Shown here in pieces: positions 40,045 to 49,850 of a stretch of DNA of 64,000 nucleotides (positions within the stretch are counted from its first letter, which is position 1; every line of letters starts with the position of its first letter). Made by a program: the position numbers and the translations under genes. The DNA lies in the NCBI GenBank assembly GCA_900290255.1, contig OMOD01000141.1, positions 870 through 64,869 of the forward strand. The letters are read 5' to 3'. Under the pieces are notes generated by a model that had not been told where the DNA came from, searched no databases, and saw nothing but the letters and a program-made list of their open reading frames with translations. Origin of the DNA: Candidatus Sulfotelmatobacter kueseliae. Its GTDB lineage: Bacteria; Acidobacteriota; Terriglobia; Terriglobales; Acidobacteriaceae.

Positions 40045-41022
40045 CTACTTCTTCGCTGGGGTGATCACAATGTTGCGAAAAGCAACGTGGCCGGCCTCAC
40101 TACCCTGCAGATAGATGGGGCCGGGCAATGCTTCATGACTATCCAAAGCCCCGCCTGTGATGCCCGGAATTTCCTGTTTGTCAATAATTGTCTGACCGTT
40201 TTGCATAACGGTGACCATTCGTCCAACGAGCGTGATGTCGTAGGTCTGCCATACTCCTGGCCTGCGTGGCTGTTCCGGCGACGGGGCCAGGAAACCATAT
40301 ATGCCTCCGGTGCGCATCGTCGGCCCTTCTGGCTCCGGGTCGTCTTCGATCTGAAGTTCGTATCGACCGCGCAGGTAGACGCCGCTATTCGACCCTGGCG
40401 CGCAATTGAATTCCACGTGTAACTTGAAATCTTCGAACTTAGCATCGCTGATAAGCTCAGGACCATGTCCGGGACTCACCAGCGTTCCGTTTTCGACCTT
40501 CCACGCCACCGTTGGCGCCGGATCGCTCGCCGTCCAGCCGCTGAGATCCTTACCGTTGAACAACTGGATTGCCTTTCCCCATGCGGGAGCCTTGGTTTCG
40601 ATCAGCGCGGGCGCGCGCTTCCCGGTCCACGACCAGGAGGTCCCGTCCGGAGCGGCTACCGATCCGGAGAGCGTTTCCCCAACCAACTTGCCCTCGAACA
40701 CCATGTCGCTCTTGCTGTCTTCTTGTTCTTTGGGAGAGACAAAGGTGAGGCGCCCTTCCGTCAATTCAACTTTTGGGAGAGGCCGGGCGTTGCCCCACCG
40801 ACCCACCATCTGGGCCGTCAGCTTTCCATTTTCTTCAAGCCTCAACTCCAACCATGAGGGGTACTCTCGGTCGGGAGCTTTCAACGTGAGGTCCCATGGG
40901 CCGAGGAAGGGCTTAACCGCCGAAGCGTCCAGCTTGTTGTCTTGGCAGACGGCGCAGGCTGAGAGAAGGGTTGCTATCGTTAAAACAAACAATGCGGTCT
41001 TGCGTACGATGATTGAGAACAT
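40045..41022 (-). CDS. DUF1080 (3-keto-disaccharide hydrolase-like) exported protein
   Basis: IQLFNGKDLSGWTASDP...WKVENGTLVSPGHGPELISDAKFEDFKLHVEFNCAPGSNSGVYLRGRYELQIEDD. Confidence 0.88.
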   Translation of the reverse strand: MFSIIVRKTALFVLTIATLLSACAVCQDNKLDASAVKPFLGPWDLTLKAPDREYPSWLELRLEENGKLTAQMVGRWGNARPLPKVELTEGRLTFVSPKEQEDSKSDMVFEGKLVGETLSGSVAAPDGTSWSWTGKRAPALIETKAPAWGKAIQLFNGKDLSGWTASDPAPTVAWKVENGTLVSPGHGPELISDAKFEDFKLHVEFNCAPGSNSGVYLRGRYELQIEDDPEPEGPTMRTGGIYGFLAPSPEQPRRPGVWQTYDITLVGRMVTVMQNGQTIIDKQEIPGITGGALDSHEALPGPIYLQGSEAGHVAFRNIVITPAKK

Positions 41023-41502
41023 GGTTCCTCCGGAGACAACTGGTCTCTGCGAATGATTGCGACTGCCAACCGTTTATGCTTCTCGTTGGCGCTTGTCAAG
41101 TCTCTGCCTGTAATTTTTCTGCATTCAGGCCGCAACCTTACGCAATTGTCGCCACTGTGAAGCCAAGGTAGATCATGTATTTGAACTAGGTTCCTCTTTG
41201 TCTCATCGTCCTCGCATAGTCCTATAATGACCGGAGATGTGAGGGTTGGCTTTGACTTGTTCGATCTTTAGCGCTGTTTCTTAATCCGTGGCTGCGAAAC
41301 TACATCTAAGAAGCGGGGTTAAATTAATTGCAGCGCGGCTGCCAGCGGTCGCGCCGGACCCTTCCCCGGAAGTTGCCCACGGAAGACGGGTGGAAAGATT
41401 CCGTGGTCAGACGGGAACCGAGCAGAGAGTAACGTGACCCGGGAAAATAAGCCCTTGATGTTACTGAGTTGGAATCAGTAAAACGAATCGCAGGAGGACA
41501 CT

Positions 41503-42576
41503 ATGCGCTTTGCGTTCGTCCGTATGGTAGTGCTCGCGCTCGCTGTGCTGAGCGTGTCGACCGCAGCATTCGGTCAAATCGGCATTTCAGTGAATTTTGG
41601 ACCTCCGGCTATCCCTGTTTACGAACAGTCCATTTGTCCCGGCGACGGCTATATGTGGACGCCCGGTTATTGGGCATGGGACCCTGATGCCGGCGACTAC
41701 TACTGGGTTCCGGGAACCTGGATTCTGGCCCCGGAAGTCGGCTTCCTGTGGACTCCTCCCTGGTGGGGATGGGAAGGCAGCAGGTTTTTCTTCCATGATG
41801 GATATTGGGGACCGCATATCGGCTTCTATGGCGGGATCAACTACGGTTTCGGCTATTTCGGGGTGGGTTTCGCAGGCGGACGCTGGGACGGCGGACACTT
41901 CTTTTACAACCGCTCCGTGACCAATATTAATGTCGTCAACATTCACAACGTGTACAACGAGACGGTGATCAACAACAACGTTCACATCAGCTACAACGGC
42001 GGTCCGGGCGGAATCGAGCGGCGCTCGACGCCGGAAGAAGAAAGGTGGGGCCAGGAGCGGCACATTGGACCGGTAGCGGCACAGACGCAACATTTCGAAC
42101 AGGCCCGCGCGAACCGGGAACTGCGCGCGTCGGTCAATCAGGGCAGACCACCCATCGCCGCCACGGGCCGCCCGGGAGAATTCTCCGGCCGCGAGGTCGT
42201 ACCATCCAGGGAAGCCGGAGCGCCCTATCATCCTCCCGCCGAACACGGTGGAAATCCACCGTCCGGTGGTGGCGGTTCTCGTCCAGTGCATCCCAACGAG
42301 CTTCCTCCGTTTCAACGGCCGGCTCCGCCTAACACCGGCGATGTCAATCGCGACCGGAAATACCAGCAGCAACAAGACAAGTTGTTTGCCAAACAACAAC
42401 AGGAGCGGCAGCAACTCCAGCAAAAGCAGGAGCAGGAACACCAGCGCATGGATCGCCAGAACGCTAGCCAGGCTCAAAGGCAACAGACGGAGCAGCGGCA
42501 CCAGCAACAGACCCAGCAGCTGTCCGAGAAACACACGCAGCAGCAACAGCGGATACAACAAAAACAGCACAGATAA
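41503..42576 (+). CDS. YXWGXW-type repeat protein with Gln-rich C-terminus, exported
   Basis: Signal peptide; PGYWAWDPDAGDYYWVPGTWILAPEVGFLWTPPWWGWEGSRFFFHDGYWGPHIGFYGGINYGFGY; C-term polyQ-like segment. Confidence 0.8.
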   Translation: MRFAFVRMVVLALAVLSVSTAAFGQIGISVNFGPPAIPVYEQSICPGDGYMWTPGYWAWDPDAGDYYWVPGTWILAPEVGFLWTPPWWGWEGSRFFFHDGYWGPHIGFYGGINYGFGYFGVGFAGGRWDGGHFFYNRSVTNINVVNIHNVYNETVINNNVHISYNGGPGGIERRSTPEEERWGQERHIGPVAAQTQHFEQARANRELRASVNQGRPPIAATGRPGEFSGREVVPSREAGAPYHPPAEHGGNPPSGGGGSRPVHPNELPPFQRPAPPNTGDVNRDRKYQQQQDKLFAKQQQERQQLQQKQEQEHQRMDRQNASQAQRQQTEQRHQQQTQQLSEKHTQQQQRIQQKQHR

Positions 42577-43076
42577 CAAAAGGCTAACATCGCCCCCTCT
42601 TCGACTCGGTATGGTCCGAACCGACCCGGTCGAAGGGGGGCTACTTTCTGCAGAGAAGCTAATGCGGCTCGCTCCCATTTCGGGATCGAATCCGCCCGTC
42701 CACAGAAACCACTCGCCTCTTAAGCGAACACTTCGTCTCGCGGCGTGCAGGCGACGTTAGAATCCCCTCATGCCCAATTAAGTCACCGCCATCGAAAACG
42801 TTCCCATCCAATCGTCAGTGCTTCGTCCAAGGATCGCCCGAAAGCTGATGCGGCGCAGCCGCGGACTGTAAGCGACCAGCAAAAAGCAAATTGTGCGCGA
42901 AATCACACGCGTCAGCTAAGCCACCAGCCCGATAGTGTCTACAGATGATCGTTATGCCCAAAATGGGACAAATCACGCGAAGAGAACAAAAATGCGGCTA
43001 TGAACGAGGTTGCTGGCCCTGCACTTGCAAGATGCTCCCGAAGGTCACAGTTACTGCCCGCTGCCTGATCGGGGGT

Positions 43077-43092
43077 TGTGATTCACATCACT
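43077..43092. promoter_or_regulatory. Candidate CRP/FNR-family operator TGTGA-ttcaca-TCACT
   Basis: Matches TGTGA-N6-TCACA at 9 of 10 half-site positions; 83 bp upstream of the hydrogenase operon start codon. Confidence 0.45.
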
Positions 43093-43174
43093 TAGATGCG
43101 TGTTTGTAGTTCTGGCCGGCACTGACCCCGACTCGCTATGTTCTTAGACAGGGGAATTTGCGGAAAGGAATGCG

Positions 43175-43714
43175 ATGTCCACACCTCTGCAAGTGCATCT
43201 TCCAACCGACGAGCAAGCTTTTATTGACAAACTGGTAGCTGAGAGCACCGGACGTCCCGGGGCGCTGCTGGGGATTCTCGAAGCGGTGCAGGAGAGAAAT
43301 CCGCACAAGTATCTGCCGGTCGAGACGCTGCGCTACATCGCCGTGAAGACCAGAACGCCATTTTCACGGATCTACAGCGTGGCCACCTTTTATGCCCTGT
43401 TCAATCTGCAGCCGCAGGGAGAACACACCATCTGCATCTGCCGCGGCACAGCGTGCCACACCCGCGGCTCGCGCAATCTGCTGCAGGGGGCGCGGCTGGA
43501 TCTGGGCCTGGGGCTGGAAGATGACGAGAGTAACGGGAACGAGGCGGACAAGCTGGTGCTGACCACTCCGGACGGAAAGTTCACGGTGCGGACGGTGGCT
43601 TGCTTCGGGCAGTGCGCGATGGCTCCGGTGGTGGAGGTGAATCACCGCATCTGCGGACACGCGACGGAACGCACGGTACAGCGCGAGATTGCCACGATTC
43701 AAGGGGGAGAGTGA
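43175..43714 (+). CDS. hoxE: NAD(P)-linked [NiFe]-hydrogenase diaphorase subunit, NuoE/HoxE-like 2Fe-2S protein
   Basis: LRYIAVKTRTPFSRIYSVATFYALFNLQPQGEHTICICRGTACHTRGS...VACFGQCAMAPVVEVNHRICG. Confidence 0.88.
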   Translation: MSTPLQVHLPTDEQAFIDKLVAESTGRPGALLGILEAVQERNPHKYLPVETLRYIAVKTRTPFSRIYSVATFYALFNLQPQGEHTICICRGTACHTRGSRNLLQGARLDLGLGLEDDESNGNEADKLVLTTPDGKFTVRTVACFGQCAMAPVVEVNHRICGHATERTVQREIATIQGGE

Positions 43715-43717
43715 GCG

Positions 43718-46700
43718 ATGCCCCGGATTCAGGATATTGGAGCGTTTAACACAGTGCGTGAGGCCGGGCTGGCCAAGCTGGTGCCGGCGGTGCCCAGACT
43801 GACCGTGGGCATGGGGACGTGCGGGCGCGGCAACGGCGCCGAGGGTCTCTACCAGGCGTTTTCCGAAGCGATCGAGCGCAGCGGAGCCGATGTCATGCTG
43901 GCGCCCGTGGGATGTTTCGGCGCCTGCTTCCAGGAACCGCTGGTCAGCGTGCGCCTGCCGGGAAAACCGCTGGTGATTTTGCGGAAAGTGCAGGCCAATG
44001 ACGCCAACCGCATTCTGGAAGATATTGCGGAAGGCAACCTGTCTCCCGATCTCGTCTACTGCAAGATCGAAGAGTGGGACCACCTGACCGGGCACGTGAG
44101 ATATGGCGAGGGCTATCCCGAGGTGCAGGCGTGGAATGAGGTTCCGTTTTTCAAGGGCCAGCGGAAAATCGTGCTGCGGAATTGCGGGATCATCAATCCG
44201 GATGACATCGAGGAGTACATCGCCGTGGGCGGCTACCAGGCGCTGTACAAGGTGCTGATTGACGCGCATCCGGAGGCGGTGATCGAGCAGATCAAAGCCT
44301 CGAAGCTGCGCGGGCGGGGCGGGGCCGGCTATCTGACGGGCAACAAGTGGGAGTTCCTGGCCAAGGCCAAGGCCGAGCCGAAGTACATCATCTGCAACGC
44401 CGATGAAGGCGATCCCGGCGCGTACATGAACCGCAACGAAATTGAAAGCGATCCTCATGCGCTGCTGGAAGGCATGATTATCGGCGGCTATGTGATGGGC
44501 GCCAGCGAGGGAATCATCTATGTGCGGGCGGAATATCCGCTGGCGGTGCATCGCCTGAACCGGGCTATCGAACAGGCGCGAGAATGCGGCATGCTGGGGG
44601 AGAACATCCTCGGGCGCGGATTCAAGTTCGACATTTCCCTCGTAGAAGGTGCAGGCGCATTCGTGTGCGGCGAAGAGACGGCGCTGATCGCTTCGCTGGA
44701 AGGTGAGGCGGGCCGTCCCCGGCCGCGGCCGCCGTTCCCGGCGCAGAAGGGTTTGTGGGGCAAGCCCACCAACATCAACAACGTCGAGACCTGGTACAAC
44801 ATCGCGCCCATTGTCATGCGCGGGCCGGCATGGTTTACCGAAACCGGCAGCCCCAAGAGTTCGGGGACGAAAGTCTTCTCGCTGGTCGGCAAAATCAAGA
44901 ATACGGGCCTGGTGGAGATGCCACTGGGCACATCGCTGAAGACGTTCATTTACGACATCGGAGACGGCGCGGCCGAAGGCCGGCAGGTGAAGGCGGTGCA
45001 GACCGGCGGTCCTTCCGGCGGGTGCATTCCGCACGAGATGTTCGAAACCCCGGTGGATTACGAAAACCTGGCGCAGTTGGGCTCGATCATGGGATCGGGC
45101 GGCATGGTGGTGATGGATGAAGACAACTGCATGGTGGATGTGGCCCGCTACTTCATCGAGTTCACGCACTCGGAGTCGTGCGGCAAGTGCATCCCCTGCC
45201 GGGTCGGTCTCAACAAGTGCCTGCGCATCCTGAACCGCGTCACGGAAGGAGCGGGCACGACGCACCACATTGAACTGCTCGATGAACTGAGCCGCTACAT
45301 CCGCGACTGCTCGTTGTGCGGGCTGGGGCAAACGGCGCCCAATCCGGTACTGACCACGCTGCGCCATTTCCGCAGCGAGTTCGAGGACCACATTCTTGCC
45401 CGGCGCTGCGTGGCCGGCGTGTGCGAAGAACTGGCCCTGTCGCCATGCGAGAATAGCTGCCCGCTGCACATGAACATCCCGCGGTTCCTCCAGCTCTATA
45501 AAGAGGGGCAACTGGAGCAGGCATTCCTGTCGGTCATTCTCGACAATCCACTGCCTTCCTCGACGGGCAGAGTGTGCCAGCATCCCTGCGACAACCGCTG
45601 CCGGCGCCAGACCCTGGATCAACCAGTGAACATGCGCGAGGTGCACCGCTTCATCGCCGATTCCATTTTCCAGTCCGATAAATACGAAGCGATGGTCAAG
45701 GCGGTGGTGGCGCGCAAGCTGGAACCGACCGGGCGCAAGATCGCAGTCGTGGGCGCGGGACCGGCCGGGCTGACCGCTGCCTTTTATCTGGCTCTGCTCG
45801 GCCACGACGTCACGGTGTACGACAGCAAACCCGAGGCGGGTGGGATGTTGCGCTTCGCGCTGCCCGAATACCGGCTGCCGAAGAGCATTTTGAGCCGCGA
45901 AATCTCGCTCATCGAACGGATGGGCGTGAAGTTCATCTTCAACACGCGGTTGGGAACCGATCTCACGTTTGGCGAACTGGACGATCATTTCGACGCGATC
46001 TTCGTTTCCGTGGGGACGTGGAAAGAAAGCGGGGTGGATCAGCCCGGTACGGAATTGAAAGGTGTGTACGGCGCCTTGAACTTCCTGGAAGCCACGGCCG
46101 CTGGCGAGAACGTGGCCCTGGGCCGGAGAGTCGCCATTATCGGAGGCGGCAATGCCGCCATTGATTCGGCGCGCACCACCCTGCGCAAGGGAGCGGAGGC
46201 AACGGTTTTCTACCGGCGCGAGCGCAAAGATATGCCTGCCATCGAAGAGGAAACCAACGCGGCCAGGGAGGAAGGCGCAAGGTTCGTTTTTCTGGCCGCT
46301 CCCCACCGCATCGTCGGCGACGCCAAGGGCAACGTGAAGGCGATTGAAATCGTGACCACGCGGCTGGGTGCTTATGACACCTCGGGTCGAAGGAAGCCGG
46401 TTTCGACGGGTCAGATCCAGCGTTTTGATTGTGATTCCGTGATTCTGGCGGTGGGTGAGGGCGTGGACGCGGAATTCGCCAAGGAGTCCGGGATGGCGCT
46501 GAAAAAGGCGGGAACGATCGAAGTGAACCGTTTCACGCTGGAAACCAGCCGCGCCAAGTTTTATGCCGGCGGTGATGTGGTGAGCGGCGCGTCCAATGTT
46601 TCCGGCGCGATGGGCTATGGCAAGCAGGCAGCCCGCAACATTGACCGCCAACTGATGGAAGGGGAGCGCTGGAGCAGCCTGTTCCCCGAATTCGAATACG

Positions 46701-46876
46701 AGCAGGTCCCGCCCGAGGAGCCCAGTCCCAGCCGCCGGCATTCGGGAACGCATTTGCCGGCAGCCGCCCGCGTGCGTTCGCAGGATGAGGTGGTCTCCGG
46801 GTTGGACCAGGAGACCGCGCACGATGAAGCTTGCCGTTGTCTGCGCTGCGACGTGAAAGCCGTCGCTGTGGGCTAG
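43718..46876 (+). CDS. HoxF/NuoF-like diaphorase subunit fused to C-terminal GltD/NfnB-like FAD-NADPH oxidoreductase
   Basis: N-term thioredoxin-like ferredoxin (MGTCGRGNGAEG...VGCFGACFQEPL), NuoF (KLRGRGGAGYLTGNKWEF, ESCGKCIPCRVGLNKC), Fer4_20-type Cys cluster (CENSCPLHMNIPRFLQLY...CQHPCDNRCRRQ), FAD ([29 protein letters not shown]) and NADP-type (VAIIGGGNAAIDSARTTLRKGAEATVFYRRERKDMPA) Rossmann motifs. Confidence 0.9.
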   Translation: MPRIQDIGAFNTVREAGLAKLVPAVPRLTVGMGTCGRGNGAEGLYQAFSEAIERSGADVMLAPVGCFGACFQEPLVSVRLPGKPLVILRKVQANDANRILEDIAEGNLSPDLVYCKIEEWDHLTGHVRYGEGYPEVQAWNEVPFFKGQRKIVLRNCGIINPDDIEEYIAVGGYQALYKVLIDAHPEAVIEQIKASKLRGRGGAGYLTGNKWEFLAKAKAEPKYIICNADEGDPGAYMNRNEIESDPHALLEGMIIGGYVMGASEGIIYVRAEYPLAVHRLNRAIEQARECGMLGENILGRGFKFDISLVEGAGAFVCGEETALIASLEGEAGRPRPRPPFPAQKGLWGKPTNINNVETWYNIAPIVMRGPAWFTETGSPKSSGTKVFSLVGKIKNTGLVEMPLGTSLKTFIYDIGDGAAEGRQVKAVQTGGPSGGCIPHEMFETPVDYENLAQLGSIMGSGGMVVMDEDNCMVDVARYFIEFTHSESCGKCIPCRVGLNKCLRILNRVTEGAGTTHHIELLDELSRYIRDCSLCGLGQTAPNPVLTTLRHFRSEFEDHILARRCVAGVCEELALSPCENSCPLHMNIPRFLQLYKEGQLEQAFLSVILDNPLPSSTGRVCQHPCDNRCRRQTLDQPVNMREVHRFIADSIFQSDKYEAMVKAVVARKLEPTGRKIAVVGAGPAGLTAAFYLALLGHDVTVYDSKPEAGGMLRFALPEYRLPKSILSREISLIERMGVKFIFNTRLGTDLTFGELDDHFDAIFVSVGTWKESGVDQPGTELKGVYGALNFLEATAAGENVALGRRVAIIGGGNAAIDSARTTLRKGAEATVFYRRERKDMPAIEEETNAAREEGARFVFLAAPHRIVGDAKGNVKAIEIVTTRLGAYDTSGRRKPVSTGQIQRFDCDSVILAVGEGVDAEFAKESGMALKKAGTIEVNRFTLETSRAKFYAGGDVVSGASNVSGAMGYGKQAARNIDRQLMEGERWSSLFPEFEYEQVPPEEPSPSRRHSGTHLPAAARVRSQDEVVSGLDQETAHDEACRCLRCDVKAVAVG

Positions 46877-46903
46877 CTGTACGGGAAGTGAAAGGAGCCA
46901 GTC

Positions 46904-47617
46904 TTGGCACAGAAGAAGCTGTCAATCCGCATCGACGGGCAACTGATCACCGCCGAGGAGGGCCAGACGATCCTCGAGGCGGCCAAGGCGAACGGGAAAT
47001 ATATTCCCACGCTTTGCGCCCTGGATGGTCTGACGTCGGTGGGAGCTTGCCGGGTTTGCCTGGTGGAAGTGTCGGGTGTGGACCGGTTGTTTCCGGCGTG
47101 CACCACGCCCATCCAGGACGGAATGTCGGTGACTACCAACTCGGCTCGGCTGACCCGCTATCGCCGCATGTCGGTGCAGTTGCTGCTGATCGAGCGCAAT
47201 CACATCTGCTCGGTGTGCGTATCGAATGGGCATTGCGAACTGCAATCCATGGCGACCGCGCTGGGGGTAAACACGGTCGAATTTGCCTACAACTATCCCA
47301 AGCTGAGCGTGGACACATCCCATCCGCGCTACGTTCTCGACCACAACCGCTGCATTCTGTGCACGCGCTGCGTGCGGGTGTGCGCGGAACTCGAAGGCGC
47401 GCACGTTTGGGATGTTACGTCACGGGGCATTCACGCGCGCGTGACCAGCGAAATGAATGAAAAGTGGGGACAGAGCGCGAGTTGCACCAACTGCGGCAAA
47501 TGTGTGCAGGCGTGTCCCACCGGGGCGCTGGCGGAGAAAGGCTGGGCGGTCGAGGAAATGGTGAAGAAGCTTGGCACCATTACCTCGCTGGCGCACAGAA
47601 GAGGAGTGCAGGTATGA
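46904..47617 (+). CDS. hoxU: HoxU/NuoG-N-like iron-sulfur subunit
   Basis: 2Fe-2S (PTLCALDGLTSVGACRVCLVEVSG), His-Cys3 (HICSVCVSNGHCEL), 2x4Fe4S (CILCTRCVRVC, CTNCGKCVQACPTGAL). Confidence 0.9.
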   Translation: MAQKKLSIRIDGQLITAEEGQTILEAAKANGKYIPTLCALDGLTSVGACRVCLVEVSGVDRLFPACTTPIQDGMSVTTNSARLTRYRRMSVQLLLIERNHICSVCVSNGHCELQSMATALGVNTVEFAYNYPKLSVDTSHPRYVLDHNRCILCTRCVRVCAELEGAHVWDVTSRGIHARVTSEMNEKWGQSASCTNCGKCVQACPTGALAEKGWAVEEMVKKLGTITSLAHRRGVQV

Positions 47618-48144
47618 AGAAGGCGAAAGTGGCGACCGTGTGGCTGGATGGCTGCTCGGGATGCCACATGTCCCTGCTCGACATGGATGCGGCCATCATT
47701 TCGCTGGGCCGCAAGATTGACATCGTGTACGGCCCCCTGGTGGACGCTCAGGAGTTTCCCGAGGACGTCGATGTCACCCTGGTCGAAGGCGCGGTGAGTT
47801 CGCAGGATGATCTGAACAAAATCCGCAAGATCCGCCAGCGGACGCAAGTGCTGGTCTCGCTGGGCGACTGCGCCGTAGCGGGGAACGTGCCCGCGATGCG
47901 CAACAACATTCCCGTGAACAAACTGCTGCAGCGCGTTTACATTGACGGAGCCGATGAGAGAAAGTTGATTCCCACCGACCGGGTACCCGCGTTGTTGAAA
48001 CAGGCGCGGCCGCTGCGTGAGTTTGTGAAAGTCGACTATTGGCTTCCGGGCTGCCCGCCGCCCGCCAAAACGATTCTGGGACTGATTACCGACTTGCTGG
48101 AAGGGCGGAAGCCGGAAGCCAGCCAGCCGGTGAAGTTTGGATAA
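47614..48144 (+). CDS. hoxY: [NiFe]-hydrogenase small subunit, HoxY-like
   Basis: VWLDGCSGCHMSLLDMD; SLGDCAVAGNVPAMRN; WLPGCPPPAKTI. ATGA overlap with HoxU stop. Preferred start 47614 over ORF start 47464. Confidence 0.9.
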   Translation: MKKAKVATVWLDGCSGCHMSLLDMDAAIISLGRKIDIVYGPLVDAQEFPEDVDVTLVEGAVSSQDDLNKIRKIRQRTQVLVSLGDCAVAGNVPAMRNNIPVNKLLQRVYIDGADERKLIPTDRVPALLKQARPLREFVKVDYWLPGCPPPAKTILGLITDLLEGRKPEASQPVKFG

Positions 48145-48154
48145 GGAGCGACGC

Positions 48155-49576
48155 GTGACCAAGCGCATCACCATCGAACCCATCAGCCGCATTGAAGGAC
48201 ACGGGAAAATCACCATTCATCTGGACGGGGAAGGCCACGTGGCCAGTTCAGAATTTCATGTCACCCAGATTCGCGGCTTCGAGAAGTTCACCGAAGGGCG
48301 CCCCTTCTATGAGATGCCGGGGATCACGGCACGGATTTGCGGGATTTGTCCGATCAGCCACCTGCTGGCCTCCGCCAAGGCTTGCGACGCGATCATGGCG
48401 GTGAGAATTCCCCCCGCGGCGCGCAAGTTGCGGGAACTGGTGCATTGTGCGCAGATGGTGCAATCCCATGCCCTGAGCTTCTTCTATCTGTCGGCTCCCG
48501 ACCTTCTGCTCGGCATGAACAGCGACCCGGCTACGCGCAATGTCATGGGTGTCATCGCCGATCATCCCGAACTGGCGCGCGACGGAATTGAATTGCGCAA
48601 GTTCGGTCTGCACATTGTCGAGGGACTGGCACAGGAACGTGTACATCCCTCCTGGATTGTGCCCGGAGGAGTGGAAACGCCGCTGGCGCCGCAGGTGCGC
48701 GACCACATTCTCTCCGAACTGCCGTCGGCCAGAGCGATTACCGAACGCACCATGCGTTTCTTCAAGGGGGCGCTCGATAACTACAAGGAAGAGATCAGCG
48801 TCTTTGGCTCGTTCCCCACCATGTACGCGGGGCTGGTGGATGGGAAAGGCAACCTGCAGTTTTACGATGGCAATCTGCGTTTTCGCGGGGCGTCGGGCGA
48901 GATTATCGAGGACCAGATCGCTGCCGAGGATTACAAGCAGTGGATCGGCGAAGCCAGCCTGCGCGAGTCCTACCTGAAAGCTCCATATTTCATACCGCAA
49001 GGCTTTCCGGGGGGCGTTTATCGTGTCGGTCCGCTGGGGCGACTCAACGCGGCCGGAGCCTGCGGAACCCCCGCGGCGGACGCCGAGTTCCGTGAGTTCC
49101 ACGAACGCTTCGGGGCAGTTGCCCACAGCGCATTTCTGTATCACTACGCACGGCTGATTGAGATCACGCACGCGCTGGAAAAGATCGAGATGTTGCTGAA
49201 CGATCCGCATATTCTCGACACGCACGTGCGCGCGACCGCCGGAGTGAACGCTCTGGAAGGCGTGGGAATGATCGAGGCGCCGCGTGGGACCCTGATTCAT
49301 CACTACAAGGTCAACGAAGAAGGGGCCATTACCTGGGCCAATCTGATCGTAGCCACCGGGCACAACAACCTGGCGATCGGACGAAGCGTTCAGCAGGTTG
49401 CAGCCCACTACGTCGACGGAACAAAACTGAATGAGGGAATGCTCAACCACGTCTCGGCGGTCGTGCGCGCCTATGACCCCTGCCTGAGCTGTTCGACCCA
49501 CGCCGACGGTTCGCTGGCGATGCGGATCCGGTTGCTGGACGCCGAAGGGCGCCTGCTGGACGAAGTGGCAAATTGA
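48155..49576 (+). CDS. hoxH: [NiFe]-hydrogenase large subunit, HoxH-like (group 3d type)
   Basis: L1 motif [21 protein letters not shown]2 motif DPCLSCSTH followed by a ~24-aa cleavable-type extension. AAGGAG precedes GTG at 48155. Confidence 0.92.
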   Translation: MTKRITIEPISRIEGHGKITIHLDGEGHVASSEFHVTQIRGFEKFTEGRPFYEMPGITARICGICPISHLLASAKACDAIMAVRIPPAARKLRELVHCAQMVQSHALSFFYLSAPDLLLGMNSDPATRNVMGVIADHPELARDGIELRKFGLHIVEGLAQERVHPSWIVPGGVETPLAPQVRDHILSELPSARAITERTMRFFKGALDNYKEEISVFGSFPTMYAGLVDGKGNLQFYDGNLRFRGASGEIIEDQIAAEDYKQWIGEASLRESYLKAPYFIPQGFPGGVYRVGPLGRLNAAGACGTPAADAEFREFHERFGAVAHSAFLYHYARLIEITHALEKIEMLLNDPHILDTHVRATAGVNALEGVGMIEAPRGTLIHHYKVNEEGAITWANLIVATGHNNLAIGRSVQQVAAHYVDGTKLNEGMLNHVSAVVRAYDPCLSCSTHADGSLAMRIRLLDAEGRLLDEVAN

Positions 49577-49595
49577 ATTTCGAAACGGAGGAAGA

Positions 49596-49817
49596 ATGGC
49601 GGTACAGGCTGGTGATGAATTCAAGGCAACTGACGTCTGCCTGAGGTCTGGGATTTACAAAGTCACCCACGACCCGGCGCACGCGCCGGAGCACGAAGTA
49701 ACCTGCATCAAAGGCAGAAAGTTTCCCCGATGCCGCACCTGCGGACACCCCCGCTTTGTACTCGTCAAAGGCGCTCACCGGGTCGAAACCCACGAACTCT
49801 TTCGGGACCAGTTGTAA
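49596..49817 (+). CDS. Small conserved-looking protein with CxxC (YjzC-like), adjacent to hoxH
   Basis: 73-aa ORF MAVQAGDEFKATDVCLRSGIYKVTHDPAHAPEHEVTCIKGRKFPRCRTCGHPRFVLV, ggagg RBS, 19-bp gap after hoxH. Confidence 0.65.
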   Translation: MAVQAGDEFKATDVCLRSGIYKVTHDPAHAPEHEVTCIKGRKFPRCRTCGHPRFVLVKGAHRVETHELFRDQL

Positions 49818-49850
49818 GGGTTCGCTGGATTCGCCGTAGCGGGCCGAATA

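Noticed and set aside
42820-42945. Possible cobalamin riboswitch (gcagccgcggactgtaagcga ... cagctaagccaccagccc)
   Set aside because: Only superficial similarity to the B12-box region; the full core and B12 box are not convincingly present, and the downstream operon is not B12-related. An Infernal search with the Cobalamin model would decide.
43364-46822. 1152-aa minus-strand ORF
   Set aside because: Antisense to the well supported hoxE/fused hoxF genes; composition (Arg/His/Gln-rich, no recognisable domain) is typical of a GC-rich shadow ORF.
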